This document shows, piece by piece, positions 1 to 8,518 of a stretch of 37,051 bases of DNA. The notes beneath the pieces were generated by a model, which saw only the letters and a program-made list of their open reading frames with translations, ran no database searches and was not told where the DNA came from. Position numbers and translations under genes: made by a program. Each line of letters starts with the position of its first letter. Position 1 is the first letter of the stretch. Where the stretch lies: contig NZ_LZLV01000160.1 of assembly GCF_001673405.1 (NCBI RefSeq), positions 1-37,051 on the forward strand. The letters run 5' to 3'. Source of the DNA: Mycobacterium sp. 1245111.1. GTDB taxonomy: Bacteria; Actinomycetota; Actinomycetes; Mycobacteriales; Mycobacteriaceae.

Positions 1-76
1 CGCCGCCGTCCTGGCCGGCCTCGACACCGGGTCCGAGTTCTTCGGACTCGGGTCCTGGTGGATTCGGCCCGCTCAT
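1..76 (-). CDS. mmpS3: MmpS3 family membrane protein, N-terminal fragment
   Basis: Partial gene: it starts at the ATG read leftward from 76 and leaves the window after 25 codons. The visible residues begin MSGPNPPGPESEELGPG, matching the opening I remember for M. tuberculosis MmpS3 (Rv2198c). The same neighbour order (mmpS3 downstream of ctaF on the same strand) supports the call. MmpS proteins are small membrane proteins that usually accompany MmpL lipid transporters, but MmpS3 has no adjacent MmpL and its role is unclear. Only the acidic, proline-rich cytoplasmic start is visible; the membrane helix and periplasmic domain lie outside the window. Confidence 0.75.
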   Translation of the reverse strand, partial: MSGPNPPGPESEELGPGVEAGQDGG

Positions 77-78
77 GA

Positions 79-240
79 TCGTCTGTCCTGTTCAACTACT
101 TCACCGGTGTGCGCAGCACCGCGGTCGTGCGGTCGCGCGCGCCGGTGTTCCTCAATATGCCTCGCAAAACCCTACCCAACGGGATCTCGCACGACATTCT
201 GGGCGACCCGCTCACGGATCAACTGATGCCCGGATTGTGA
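79..240 (+). pseudogene. Possible 3' gene remnant of unknown family
   Basis: An open stretch of 53 codons ends with TGA at 238-240 and lies between mmpS3 and ctaF, both on the other strand. About 81% of its third codon positions are G or C, as in real genes here, and the translation (with segments such as VLFNYFTGVR and FLNMPRKTLPNGISHDILG) looks protein-like. No ATG start or Shine-Dalgarno sequence precedes it; a GTG at 109 would give a 43-residue protein. It may be the 3' end of a decayed gene, a small unannotated protein, or chance. I do not recognise the family. Confidence 0.3.
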
Positions 241-268
241 CCTAAATGCTGCACCTGCCGGACGCCGG

Positions 269-688
269 CTAGTGCTTCTCTGGACCCACGTAGTACTCGA
301 AGACCAGCCCCGCGGCCGAACTCAGGATGAACACGACGCCGGCGCCGATCAGCCACGGTAGCCACAGCGCGATACCGACCGCCGCCACCGAACCGGACAG
401 CGCGACCAAAATCGGCCACCAGCTGTGCGGGCTGAAGAAACCCAATTCCCCTGCGCCGTCGCTGATCTCAGCACCCTCGTAGTCCTCGGGACGGGTGTCC
501 AGCCGACGGGCGACGAATCGGAAGAACGTGGCGATGATCATCGCCAGGCCGCTGGTCAGTGCCAGCGCGGTGGTCCCGGCCCACTCGATGCCGCCGGTGG
601 CGTACAGGCTGGTGAGGATGCCGTAGAGGATCGTGCAGAAGACGAAGAACGCCGCGATGAACTCGAACAGCCTGGCTTCGATGTGCAT
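269..688 (-). CDS. ctaF: Cytochrome c oxidase polypeptide 4 (actinobacterial subunit IV)
   Basis: The 139-residue protein has four hydrophobic segments (roughly residues 9-28, 37-58, 88-109 and 112-132), the layout of the actinobacterial subunit IV of aa3-type cytochrome c oxidase. It sits in the cytoplasmic membrane and is part of the bcc-aa3 respiratory supercomplex; it has no cofactor-binding residues of its own. It lies 26 nt downstream of ctaC on the same strand, so the two are very likely co-transcribed, as in other mycobacteria. The sequence closely matches what I recall of Rv2199c (139 residues). The ATG start follows a purine-rich AGAGAAGG sequence. Confidence 0.95.
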   Translation of the reverse strand: MHIEARLFEFIAAFFVFCTILYGILTSLYATGGIEWAGTTALALTSGLAMIIATFFRFVARRLDTRPEDYEGAEISDGAGELGFFSPHSWWPILVALSGSVAAVGIALWLPWLIGAGVVFILSSAAGLVFEYYVGPEKH

Positions 689-714
689 TAGCCTTCTCTC
701 CCCTTACCCAGTCC

Positions 715-1770
715 CTACTTACTCGCCTGCGGCGCCATCTCGCCGCGACGGGTGTCGAACGGATGAGTGGTGACTGCGACCGGAGGCTGCGCGATGGCCT
801 GTAACGCCTGAGCGTTCGTCTTGCCGGCGATCCGCTGCTGAAGGTAGGCCTTGAAGTCGTTGGGCTGAACCACACGGACCTCGAAGTTCATCATCGAGTG
901 GTACGTGCCGCACATCTCCGTGCAGCGGCCCACGAAGGCACCGGTCCGGTCGATCTTGGCGACCTGGAAGCGGTTGACCGAGTGGTTGGCCGCCGGGTCC
1001 GGCATCACGTCACGCTTGAACAGAAACTCCGGCACCCAGAACCCGTGGATCACGTCGGCGGAGGCCAGCTCGAACTCGATCCGCTTGCCGACCGGTAACA
1101 CCAGCACCGGGATCTCGGTGCTGGTCCCGACGGTTTCGACCTTGTCGAAGTTGAGGTAGGTGCGGTCTTCGGTGTTGAGCCCACGGACTGGGCCGACCAG
1201 CTCTTCGCCGTGCTTGTCTTTGCCCTCGGGCTTGGAGACCATGGCTGCTTTGCGGGCCGCGTCGGCTCCGTCGTACTTGAGGGTGCCGTCCTTGAAGTCA
1301 ACCTTCTGGTAGCCGAACTTCCAGTTCCATTGGAACGAGGTGACGTCGACGACGACCTCAGGGTCGGCTTCCAGGTGCAGCATCTTCTCCTGCACCACCA
1401 CGGTGAAGTAGAAGAGCACCGAAATGATCAGGAATGGCGTCACCGTAAGCACAAGCTCGAGGGGCATGTTGTAACCGAACTGGCGGGGCAGCTCGGTGTC
1501 CGTCGCCTTCTTGCGGTGGAACGCCATCGACCAGAACATCAGGGCCCAAACGATGATGCCGACCACCAAGGCCGCGATGACGGAGCCGATCCACAGCTGC
1601 CGGTTCCAGTCGCCTTCCTCGGTGATGCCCCGCGGCCAGCCCAAGGCCAGGGCATCCGACCAGCTGCAGCCGCTCAGACTTACCGCCAGCAAGCCCAGCA
1701 TGCCGACGATCGCCGGCTTGCGAAGCCTCTTCAACAAGCCCTGCGAACAGCCTGGCTCGCGAGATGTCAC
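715..1770 (-). CDS. ctaC: Cytochrome c oxidase subunit II
   Basis: This 351-residue lipoprotein carries the CuA electron-entry site of aa3 oxidase. The N-terminus has a signal peptide ending in a lipobox (LSGC, Cys35), followed by two transmembrane hairpin helices (about 60-80 and 103-125). The periplasmic cupredoxin domain ends with the CuA ligand motif C283-x3-C287-x3-H291-x2-M294, all intact. Electrons from the bc1-cc complex pass through CuA to subunit I. The start is a GTG at 1770, preceded seven bases upstream by a perfect AGGAGG. The length agrees with Rv2200c (363). The gene is divergent from asnB across 198 bp that must hold both promoters. Confidence 0.97.
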   Translation of the reverse strand: MTSREPGCSQGLLKRLRKPAIVGMLGLLAVSLSGCSWSDALALGWPRGITEEGDWNRQLWIGSVIAALVVGIIVWALMFWSMAFHRKKATDTELPRQFGYNMPLELVLTVTPFLIISVLFYFTVVVQEKMLHLEADPEVVVDVTSFQWNWKFGYQKVDFKDGTLKYDGADAARKAAMVSKPEGKDKHGEELVGPVRGLNTEDRTYLNFDKVETVGTSTEIPVLVLPVGKRIEFELASADVIHGFWVPEFLFKRDVMPDPAANHSVNRFQVAKIDRTGAFVGRCTEMCGTYHSMMNFEVRVVQPNDFKAYLQQRIAGKTNAQALQAIAQPPVAVTTHPFDTRRGEMAPQASK

Positions 1771-1968
1771 GGTCGCGCCTCCTGAGAATCACAAGCTGGA
1801 CCGACGTCGCACATCCCCCGGTCAAGGGGACTGTCGGCTGACTCGCACGTCGAATACTACGCAGCGTAGACCACGCACGCATCGGAGCGGAGTGCAGGCC
1901 CGCCGCATTTTGCGTCACCGCTTCGCGGCATCCGTCATCGGCCGACGCTTGCGGCATACTGAGCGGCG

Positions 1969-3918
1969 ATGTGTGGACTGCTGGCCTTCGTGGCTGCCCC
2001 GGCCGGCGACCAGCCGCCGGGTGAAACGCACGCCACCGCGGAGGCCATCGCGCAGGCGTCGCACCTGATGCGGCACCGCGGCCCCGACGAGCCGGGCACC
2101 TGGGCCGACCCCGCCGGGGCCGTCGTGTTCGGCTTCAACCGGTTGTCCATCATCGACATCGCGCATTCCCATCAGCCGCTGCGCTGGGGCCCGCCGGAAA
2201 CACCTGACCGCTACGAGTTGGTGTTCAACGGCGAGATCTACAACTACCTGGAATTGCGCGCCGAACTCGCCGAACAACACGGCGCCGTGTTCGCCACCGA
2301 CGGTGACGGCGAGGCCATCGTCGCCGCGTACCACTATTGGGGCGACGACGCGCTGCTGCGACTGCGGGGCATGTTCGCCTTCGCGCTGTGGGACTCCGCA
2401 ACCGGCGAATTGTTCTGCGCGCGTGACCCTTTCGGGATCAAGCCGCTGTTCATGGCGATTGGGGCCGGTGGCACCGCGGTGGCCAGCGAGAAGAAATGCC
2501 TGCTGGACCTGGCCGACATGGTGGGTTTCGACACCGCGATCGACGAGCGGGCCGTGCAGCACTACACGGTGCTGCAGTACGTGCCCGAACCCGAAACGTT
2601 GCATCGCGGCGTGCGCCGGCTGGAATCGGGCTGCTCTGCCCGCATCCGCCCAGGCCACCGACCCCTGACCACCCGCTACTTCGTGCCGCGCTTCCAGGCG
2701 GTGCCGATCGCCCGCGGCACCGAGCAGGCCCGCTACGACGAGATCACCGCGGCCCTGGAGGACTCGGTGGCCAAACACATGCGGGCCGACGTCACCGTCG
2801 GGTCGTTTCTGTCCGGGGGCATCGACTCGACGGCGATCGCGGCGCTGGCGATCCGGCACAACCCACGGCTGATCACCTTCACCACCGGTTTCGAGCGCGA
2901 GGGGTTCTCCGAGGTCGACGTCGCGGTGGCCTCCGCGGAGGCGATCGGCGCACGGCATATCGCCAAGGTCGTCTCCCCCGACGAGTTCGTCGAGGCGTTA
3001 CCCGAAATCGTCTGGTACCTCGACGAGCCGGTGGCCGACCCGGCGCTGGTGCCGCTGTTCTTCGTCGCCCGCGAGGCACGCAAGCACGTCAAGGTGGTGC
3101 TGTCCGGCGAGGGCGCCGACGAGTTGTTCGGCGGCTACACGATCTATCGGGAGCCCTTGTCGCTCAAGCCTTTTGACTATCTCCCCCGACCGCTACGGCG
3201 TTCGATGGGCAAGGTGTCCAAGCCGCTTCCCGAGGGCATGCGCGGCAAAAGCCTGCTGCACCGCGGATCGCTGACGCTCGAAGAGCGCTACTACGGCAAT
3301 GCCCGCAGCTTCTCCGACACGCAGCTGCAGGACGTGCTGGCCGTGTTCCGGCCGGAGTGGACCCACGTCGACGTCACCGCCCCGGTCTACGCCGAGTCTG
3401 CCGACTGGGATCCGGTCGCGCGGATGCAGCACATCGACCTGTTCACGTGGCTGCGCGGCGACATCCTGGTCAAGGCCGACAAGATGACCATGGCCAACTC
3501 GCTCGAACTACGGGTCCCGTTCCTGGACCCCGAGGTGTTCGCCGTCGCGTCGCGGCTGCCGGTGGACGCCAAGATCACCCGCACCACCACCAAGTACGCG
3601 CTGCGCCGAGCCCTCGAGCCCATCGTCCCGCCGCATGTGCTCAACCGGCCGAAGCTGGGTTTCCCGGTGCCGATCCGACACTGGCTGCGCGCCGGCCCAT
3701 TGCTGGAGTGGGCGCACGAAACCATCGACGCGTCGGCGACCGACTACCTGATCGACCGCGAGGCCGTGCGGCGGATGCTCGACGAACACCGTTGCGGCAC
3801 AGCCGATCACAGCCGTCGCCTATGGACGGTGTTGATCTTCATGCTGTGGCACGCGATCTTCGTCGAGCACCGGGTGGTGCCGCAGATCAGCGAGCCGGTC
3901 TACCCGGTCGAGCTCTAG
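1969..3918 (+). CDS. asnB: Asparagine synthetase (glutamine-hydrolysing)
   Basis: The 649-residue cytoplasmic enzyme converts aspartate, ATP and glutamine to asparagine. The N-terminal glutaminase domain begins MCGLLAF, so Cys2 becomes the catalytic nucleophile once the initiator Met is removed; this fixes the start at 1969 despite a weak ribosome site. The C-terminal synthetase domain has the ATP-pyrophosphatase loop SGGIDS at residues 282-287 and the conserved GEGADELFGGY region. The length matches Rv2201 (about 652). Its TAG stop overlaps the stop of convergent adenosine kinase in a shared CTAG, so the two genes have no separate 3' region. Confidence 0.97.
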   Translation: MCGLLAFVAAPAGDQPPGETHATAEAIAQASHLMRHRGPDEPGTWADPAGAVVFGFNRLSIIDIAHSHQPLRWGPPETPDRYELVFNGEIYNYLELRAELAEQHGAVFATDGDGEAIVAAYHYWGDDALLRLRGMFAFALWDSATGELFCARDPFGIKPLFMAIGAGGTAVASEKKCLLDLADMVGFDTAIDERAVQHYTVLQYVPEPETLHRGVRRLESGCSARIRPGHRPLTTRYFVPRFQAVPIARGTEQARYDEITAALEDSVAKHMRADVTVGSFLSGGIDSTAIAALAIRHNPRLITFTTGFEREGFSEVDVAVASAEAIGARHIAKVVSPDEFVEALPEIVWYLDEPVADPALVPLFFVAREARKHVKVVLSGEGADELFGGYTIYREPLSLKPFDYLPRPLRRSMGKVSKPLPEGMRGKSLLHRGSLTLEERYYGNARSFSDTQLQDVLAVFRPEWTHVDVTAPVYAESADWDPVARMQHIDLFTWLRGDILVKADKMTMANSLELRVPFLDPEVFAVASRLPVDAKITRTTTKYALRRALEPIVPPHVLNRPKLGFPVPIRHWLRAGPLLEWAHETIDASATDYLIDREAVRRMLDEHRCGTADHSRRLWTVLIFMLWHAIFVEHRVVPQISEPVYPVEL

Positions 3919-4892
3919 GCGAGAACGGCCGCGATGTCGTTGGCCGCGTCGTCGCCGTAGGCGCCCGCCAGTCGGGTCTTGGCCGTCGCGGCGTCCCAGG
4001 TCCATTCCTGGGTGCCGGTCGACTCCAGCACCAGCACCGCGACCAGGGAACCCAGCTGCGCCGAGCGCTCCAGGCTCAGGCCACCGCTGCGGCCGGTGAG
4101 GAAGCCGGCGCGAAACGCGTCGCCGACACCGGTGGGGTCGGTCGCAGCGGTCTCCGGCACCACTCCGACGTGGATGGTGGTGCCGTCACGGTCGACGATG
4201 TCGACGCCCTTGGCGCCCAGCGTGGTGACCCGAAGGCCGACCTTCTGCTGCACGTCGGCCTCCGACCAGCCGGTCTTCGACTGCAGCAGTTCCCACTCGT
4301 AGTCGTTGGTGAACAGGTATTCCGCGCCGTCGACGAGCTTGTCGATCTCCGCGCCGGACAGCCGGGGCAGCTGCTGCGACGGGTCGGCGGCAAACGGCAG
4401 GCCGAGCTCGCGGCACTCCTCGGTGTGCACCACCATCGCATCGGGGTCGTTGGCCCCGATGATCACCAGGTCGGGCTTGCCCTGGGCGGCCACGAGGTCA
4501 GCGAGCTTGATGTTGCGGGCCTCGGACATCGCACCCGGGTAGAACGACGCGATCTGGGCCATGTCCTGGTCGGTGGTGCAGACGAACCGCGCGGTGTGGG
4601 CGGACTTCGAGATCAGCACGTGGTCGGTGTTGACGCCGTGCGACTGCAGCCATTTGCCGTAGTCGCCGACGAAATCGTCACCGGCCGCCCCGACCAGCGA
4701 CACGTCGCCCCCGAGTACGCCGATGGCGAAGGCGATGTTGCCGGCGACGCCACCCCGGTGGATCACCAGGTCGTCGACCAGGAAGCTCAGCGACACCTTC
4801 TCCAGGTGCTCGGCGAGCAGGTGCTCGGAGAACCGACCCGGAAACCGCATCAAATTGTCGGTGGCAATAGAACCGGTTACCGCGATCGTCAC
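3915..4892 (-). CDS. adoK: Adenosine kinase, PfkB/ribokinase family
   Basis: This 325-residue sugar-kinase-family protein phosphorylates adenosine to AMP in purine salvage. It contains the PfkB signature DPTGVGDAFRAG near the C-terminus (residues 252-263), whose Asp258 is the expected catalytic base next to the GVG anion hole. I place the start at GTG 4892 because the product then begins MTIAVTGSIATD, as in M. tuberculosis AdoK (Rv2202c, also called CbhK), with GGAG four bases upstream. A TTG at 4910 would add six residues. Mycobacterial AdoK resembles ribokinases more than mammalian adenosine kinase. It is convergent with asnB and overlaps it by four bases. Confidence 0.93.
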   Translation of the reverse strand: MTIAVTGSIATDNLMRFPGRFSEHLLAEHLEKVSLSFLVDDLVIHRGGVAGNIAFAIGVLGGDVSLVGAAGDDFVGDYGKWLQSHGVNTDHVLISKSAHTARFVCTTDQDMAQIASFYPGAMSEARNIKLADLVAAQGKPDLVIIGANDPDAMVVHTEECRELGLPFAADPSQQLPRLSGAEIDKLVDGAEYLFTNDYEWELLQSKTGWSEADVQQKVGLRVTTLGAKGVDIVDRDGTTIHVGVVPETAATDPTGVGDAFRAGFLTGRSGGLSLERSAQLGSLVAVLVLESTGTQEWTWDAATAKTRLAGAYGDDAANDIAAVLA

Positions 4893-5052
4893 GAAACTCC
4901 ACCCCTTCAAGTCCTAAGTTTGGCTATCAAAGCCTACCCGTGACCGTGGTCGGCTCTGCATCGCGGGCGAGCGCCCGCTAGCCTCCGTAGAAGACCTCGC
5001 GGCGGCCTGACGCCCCACGGCCCTGCGCCTTGCTATCCGAGGAGATCCGTCT

Positions 5053-5700
5053 ATGCCCGGTCCGTACTCGTCGGACCACGGTGTGGGCTCTGAGGGACCG
5101 CCGTTCGCCGACACACATCCCAGTGATCCGATTCCGGCCGCCCCCGCGTTTCCGACACCGCCGCCGGCAGCCGTCTACCCGGGCCCGATGCCGCCGCCGG
5201 TGCCGTTCCCGAAGCCTCGCCGGCGCCGACTACTCGTCGCCGTCGGCGTTGCGCTGCTCGTGATCGGCGCGGCGATCGCCGGGATCGTGTACACCTCGCA
5301 CCGCGCTCCGGTGGCGGCACCCGGCGCCTTCTCCGATGCGACCGCCACGTCGGCGATCCAGGGCTACCTCGACGCGCTGCAACACCGCGACACCGAGGCC
5401 ATCGCGCGCAACACACTGTGCGGTATCTACGACGCGGTCCGGGATCGCCGATCCGACCAAGCCCTGGCCAAACTCAGTAGCGACGCGTTCCGCAAGCAGT
5501 TCTCCGAGGCGCAGGTGACGTCGATCGACAAGATCGTCTACTGGTCGAACTACCAGGCACAGGTGTTGTTCACCATGCGTGTGCAGCCGTCCACCGGCAG
5601 CAGTACGCGCAACGAGGTGCAGGGCGTCGCGCAGTTGATCAGCCAGCACAACCAGATACTGGTGTGCTCCTACGTGCTACACAGCGCGGGCGTGTACTGA
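5053..5700 (+). CDS. Conserved single-pass membrane protein (Rv2203-like)
   Basis: The 215-residue protein has a proline-rich cytoplasmic region (1-55), a basic stop-transfer run (RRRR at 56-59), one membrane helix (about 60-80) and an extracytoplasmic domain of about 130 residues. That domain begins with an alpha-helical stretch (AIQGYLDALQHRDTEAIAR) typical of small NTF2-like or DUF4878-type extracellular folds. Sequence similarity to Rv2203 as I remember it is clear, including the segment DQALAKLSSDAFRKQFSE. A GAGGAG ribosome site lies eight bases before the ATG. It is convergent with erpA, with only four bases between the stops. Function is unknown. Confidence 0.85.
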   Translation: MPGPYSSDHGVGSEGPPFADTHPSDPIPAAPAFPTPPPAAVYPGPMPPPVPFPKPRRRRLLVAVGVALLVIGAAIAGIVYTSHRAPVAAPGAFSDATATSAIQGYLDALQHRDTEAIARNTLCGIYDAVRDRRSDQALAKLSSDAFRKQFSEAQVTSIDKIVYWSNYQAQVLFTMRVQPSTGSSTRNEVQGVAQLISQHNQILVCSYVLHSAGVY

Positions 5701-5704
5701 ATCG

Positions 5705-6064
5705 TCAGTTGAACGAGTCGCCGCAGGCGCACGAGCCAGTGGCGTTCGGGTTGTCGATCGTGAAACCCTGCTTCTCGATGGTGTCGACGAAGTCGATCGA
5801 GGCGCCCTGGACGTAGGGCGCGCTCATCCGGTCGACGGTCAAGGTCACGCCGCCGAAGTCGGCGGTGAGGTCGCCGTCGAGCGCGCGATCGTCGAAGAAC
5901 AGGTTGTAACGCAGGCCGGCGCATCCCCCGGGCTGGACCGCGATCCGCAGCGACAGGTCGTCGCGCCCTTCCTGGTCCAACAGTGACTTAGCCTTGGCTG
6001 CTGCGGCGTCGGTCAAGATCACGCCGTGCGTGGTGGCGGCGGTTGACTCGTCCTGAACAGTCAT
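5705..6064 (-). CDS. erpA: A-type iron-sulfur cluster carrier/insertion protein
   Basis: This 119-residue HesB/IscA-family protein carries the three cysteines that bind or transfer an Fe-S cluster: C48 (in PGGCAGLRY) and C112/C114 in the C-terminal CACGDSF. It delivers clusters to apo-proteins, for example radical-SAM enzymes such as the LipA encoded further right; that link is inference. It corresponds to Rv2204c (118 residues). A GGGAGA ribosome site sits a few bases before the ATG. The glycerate kinase gene ends 83 bp upstream on the same strand, so read-through transcription is possible. Confidence 0.93.
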   Translation of the reverse strand: MTVQDESTAATTHGVILTDAAAAKAKSLLDQEGRDDLSLRIAVQPGGCAGLRYNLFFDDRALDGDLTADFGGVTLTVDRMSAPYVQGASIDFVDTIEKQGFTIDNPNATGSCACGDSFN

Positions 6065-6147
6065 TGCTTCTCCCTGAAAGTATTCGTGTGCTGATGGGTT
6101 CGCTCGAGCGATTCAACCCACCTCCTCAAAGGTACCTTGTCGCGCCG

Positions 6148-7224
6148 CTATTCGGAGAGTCGCGCCGCGACCTCGGCAGCCAGTCCCATCAGCTGGTTGG
6201 CGGCATCGGCCAGGGCCAACCGCACCGATCCGGCGTGATCAGAAACACCGGCAGCGCCCAGAATGCCCGCGGATTGGAAGGTCGCCTCGTCCAACTCGAC
6301 CTGTCCGGCCAGCACCACCACCGGGGCCCGCGACGTTTTTGCCAGGGTTCCGATGACCTTGCCGCGCAGCGATTGCTCGTCGAATTTGCCTTCCCCGGTG
6401 ATCACCAGGTCGGCGGCGGCGAGCTCAGCGGCCAGGCCGGTGTGCTCGGCGATGATCGTCGCGCCCGACTGGCACTGACCACCCATCGCGAGCAGCGCGG
6501 CGCCGATCCCGCCGGCAGCCCCCGCGCCCGACTCCGCGCTGACCGGCCGTCCGGCGGCGGCGTCCAACTCGCGAGCCCACCGTTCCAGGCGCTGCTCCAG
6601 CGCGGCCACGGTGTCGGGATCCGCGCCCTTCTGCGGGCCGAACACCCGGGCCGCTCCCCACGGCCCCACCAGCGGATATTCGACATCGCAGGCGGCGATC
6701 AGCTCCACGTCGGCGAGGCGGCGGCGCGCTGCGGGCAGGCCGCCGAGCTCGTCGACGAGCCCGCGACCCCCGTCGGTGCACGCAGAGCCGCCCAACCCGA
6801 CGACGAGCCGAGTCGCATCCGCGTCCAGGGCCGCGGCCATCAGCTGGCCAACTCCCCTGCTGTGCGCCGCCAGCGCGGTGTCCGGTGTCGCCGGACCGCC
6901 GAGCAGGGACAGTCCGCAGGCCTGCGCACATTCGAGGTAGGCGCTCTGCGATGCCGGGTCTAGTACCCACTCGGCGGACACGTCTTCGGCCAGCGGTCCG
7001 TGGACGGTCAGCACGCGACGCTCCCCCAGCCGGTCGGCCAGCACGTCGACGAACCCCGGACCGCCGTCGGACTGCGGCGCGACGACGATGCGATCGCCGG
7101 GGCGGACCCGGTTCCAGCCCGCTGCGATGGCCGCTGCGGCCTCGACCGCGGTCAGGGTGTCGCCGAAGCTGTCGGGCGCGATCAGCAGACGAAGGTCCGG
7201 GCTGTCGGGCGCCGATCCGCTCAT
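6148..7224 (-). CDS. glxK: Glycerate 2-kinase (GlxK/GarK family)
   Basis: The 358-residue cytoplasmic enzyme matches the glycerate kinase family, which phosphorylates glycerate using ATP. Visible family features are the N-terminal IAPDSFGDTLTAVEAAAAI segment, the DGGPGFVD motif, GLGGSACTDGGRG in the middle and DLVITGEGKFDEQSL near the C-terminus. The open frame extends far upstream, but the ATG at 7224 begins MSGSAPDSPDLRLLIAPDS, placing the conserved first strand about 12 residues in and giving exactly the length I recall for Rv2205c (358). It is divergent from the membrane-protein gene at 7297, with 72 bp between. Confidence 0.9.
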   Translation of the reverse strand: MSGSAPDSPDLRLLIAPDSFGDTLTAVEAAAAIAAGWNRVRPGDRIVVAPQSDGGPGFVDVLADRLGERRVLTVHGPLAEDVSAEWVLDPASQSAYLECAQACGLSLLGGPATPDTALAAHSRGVGQLMAAALDADATRLVVGLGGSACTDGGRGLVDELGGLPAARRRLADVELIAACDVEYPLVGPWGAARVFGPQKGADPDTVAALEQRLERWARELDAAAGRPVSAESGAGAAGGIGAALLAMGGQCQSGATIIAEHTGLAAELAAADLVITGEGKFDEQSLRGKVIGTLAKTSRAPVVVLAGQVELDEATFQSAGILGAAGVSDHAGSVRLALADAANQLMGLAAEVAARLSE

Positions 7225-7283
7225 CTGAGCAACAGTAAGCCTGCCGCGGACCCGGCCGTTTTCCAGACGTGTCCGCAGCGAAG

Positions 7284-7289
7284 TAACCT
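7284..7289 (+). promoter_or_regulatory. Candidate -10 hexamer for a leaderless start
   Basis: TAACCT fits the mycobacterial TANNNT -10 consensus and ends seven bases before the GTG at 7297. Transcription would then begin at or next to the start codon, which also lacks a Shine-Dalgarno sequence. Inference from spacing only. Confidence 0.45.
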
Positions 7290-7296
7290 GGCGGGC

Positions 7297-7953
7297 GTGA
7301 AACTGCTGGGCCGTAACAAGGACGAGGACCGGGGCGTGGCTGTGCCGACGGCCGACGTCGAAGCGCCGGCACCGCGCACCCCGCAGACCACCGCCCCCAA
7401 GGGACGGCCTACGCCGCGACGCAATGCCGGGCGCAAGGGCCCGATCGCACCGGCGCCCATGACGTCCTCGGAGGCCCGGGCCCGGCGAAAGTCGTTGGCC
7501 GGGCCCAAGCTCAGTCGCGAGGAACGCAAGCAGCAGAGTTCCGCGCGTCGAGCCGCGATGACCGAGCGGCGCGAGCGCATGATGAACGGCGACGAGCGGT
7601 ATCTGCTGTCCCGTGATCAGGGTCCGGTGCGCCGGTATGTCCGCGACATCGTCGACGCCCGTCGCAACGTGCTCGGCCTGTTCATGCCGTCGGCGCTGGG
7701 GCTGATGTTCATCATGTTCGCTGTCCCCCAGCTCCAGTTCTATGTGTCCCCCGCGATGATCCTGTTGATGCTCGTCATGGCGCTCGACGGGTTGCTTCTC
7801 GGCCGCAAGGTCGCCCGCAAGGTCGATGAGAAGTTCCCCGAGGACACCGAAAGCCGTTGGAAGATTGGGCTTTACGCGGCGAGTCGGGCTTCTCAGATGC
7901 GCCGGATGCGGGCGCCGCGACCCCAGGTCAAGCACGGCGCCCGTGTCGAGTAA
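7297..7953 (+). CDS. Conserved membrane protein, DUF3043 type (Rv2206-like)
   Basis: The 218-residue protein has a long, basic and proline-rich cytoplasmic N-terminal region (about 1-115). Two adjacent hydrophobic helices follow (about 125-142 and 146-165), then a basic tail. It corresponds to Rv2206 and to DUF3043 proteins of actinobacteria, whose function is unknown. I chose the GTG at 7297 (product begins MKLLGRNKDED), because the upstream part of the open frame lies over the glycerate kinase gene and its promoter. No ribosome site is seen; a -10 element seven bases upstream suggests leaderless translation. cobU starts 28 bp after the stop. Confidence 0.85.
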   Translation: MKLLGRNKDEDRGVAVPTADVEAPAPRTPQTTAPKGRPTPRRNAGRKGPIAPAPMTSSEARARRKSLAGPKLSREERKQQSSARRAAMTERRERMMNGDERYLLSRDQGPVRRYVRDIVDARRNVLGLFMPSALGLMFIMFAVPQLQFYVSPAMILLMLVMALDGLLLGRKVARKVDEKFPEDTESRWKIGLYAASRASQMRRMRAPRPQVKHGARVE

Positions 7954-7981
7954 GCGCCCCCGCAAGGCTCATTGATCGACG

Positions 7982-8518
7982 GTGCGAACCTTGGTCCTCG
8001 GCGGAGTCAAGTCCGGAAAGTCCCGGTGGGCGGAGGCCGCGATCGCCGAATCGCTGGCGACGGACCAGCCCGTGCACTATCTGGCGACCGGAAAGGCCGG
8101 CGACTCCGATCCGGCGTGGCGGCAGCGCGTCGCCGAGCATCGCGATCGCCGGCCGCAGCATTGGTGCACCGTCGAAACCGATGATGTCGCAGGGCATTTG
8201 CGGCAATCACCGGACACGGCGACGCTGGTCGACGATCTTGGCGGCTGGTTGACCGCCACGCTGGATCGGCGCCAGGCCTGGGACGGCGCATCGGTCGCCG
8301 CCGACCTCGACGAACTGACAAGCGCTGTCTCAGCTTTCAGCTCGCCGCTGGTGCTGGTCAGCCCGGAGGTCGGGCTGTCGGTTCACGGCGCCACCGCGTC
8401 GGCCCGCCGTTTCACCGATGAACTGGGCACACTCAACCAGCGGTTGGCCACCTTGTGCGACCGCGTCGTGCTCGTGGTGGCCGGCCAGCCGCTGCCGATC
8501 AAGCAGCCCGGCATATGA
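7982..8518 (+). CDS. cobU: Adenosylcobinamide kinase / adenosylcobinamide-phosphate guanylyltransferase
   Basis: This 178-residue bifunctional enzyme phosphorylates adenosylcobinamide and then attaches GMP, preparing the intermediate for nucleotide-loop assembly. It has the P-loop GGVKSGKS (residues 7-14) and the family segment AEHRDRRPQHW, where His53 is the expected guanylylated histidine. The start is GTG at 7982. Its TGA overlaps the ATG of cobT (ATGA), indicating translational coupling. In M. tuberculosis cobU is, to my knowledge, elsewhere on the chromosome (Rv0254c), so a cobU-cobT-cobS block is a difference from that species. Confidence 0.93.
   Translation: MRTLVLGGVKSGKSRWAEAAIAESLATDQPVHYLATGKAGDSDPAWRQRVAEHRDRRPQHWCTVETDDVAGHLRQSPDTATLVDDLGGWLTATLDRRQAWDGASVAADLDELTSAVSAFSSPLVLVSPEVGLSVHGATASARRFTDELGTLNQRLATLCDRVVLVVAGQPLPIKQPGI

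Noticed and set aside
4893..4910. TTG start that would lengthen adenosine kinase by six residues
   Set aside because: The added residues (MKGWSF) do not match the family start, and GTG 4892 gives the expected N-terminus.
6117..6138. A strong GAGGAGG on the minus strand followed by a TTG, and a 10-bp palindrome AAGGTACCTT, upstream of erpA
   Set aside because: The frame from the TTG runs out of phase into erpA and has no supporting coding signal; the palindrome is short and unsupported.
6425..7372. Long arginine-rich open frames antisense to or overlapping glycerate kinase, cobT, cobS and glnE
   Set aside because: They are typical shadow frames of GC-rich genes: Arg/Pro/Ala-rich, no domains, and overlapped by well-supported genes.
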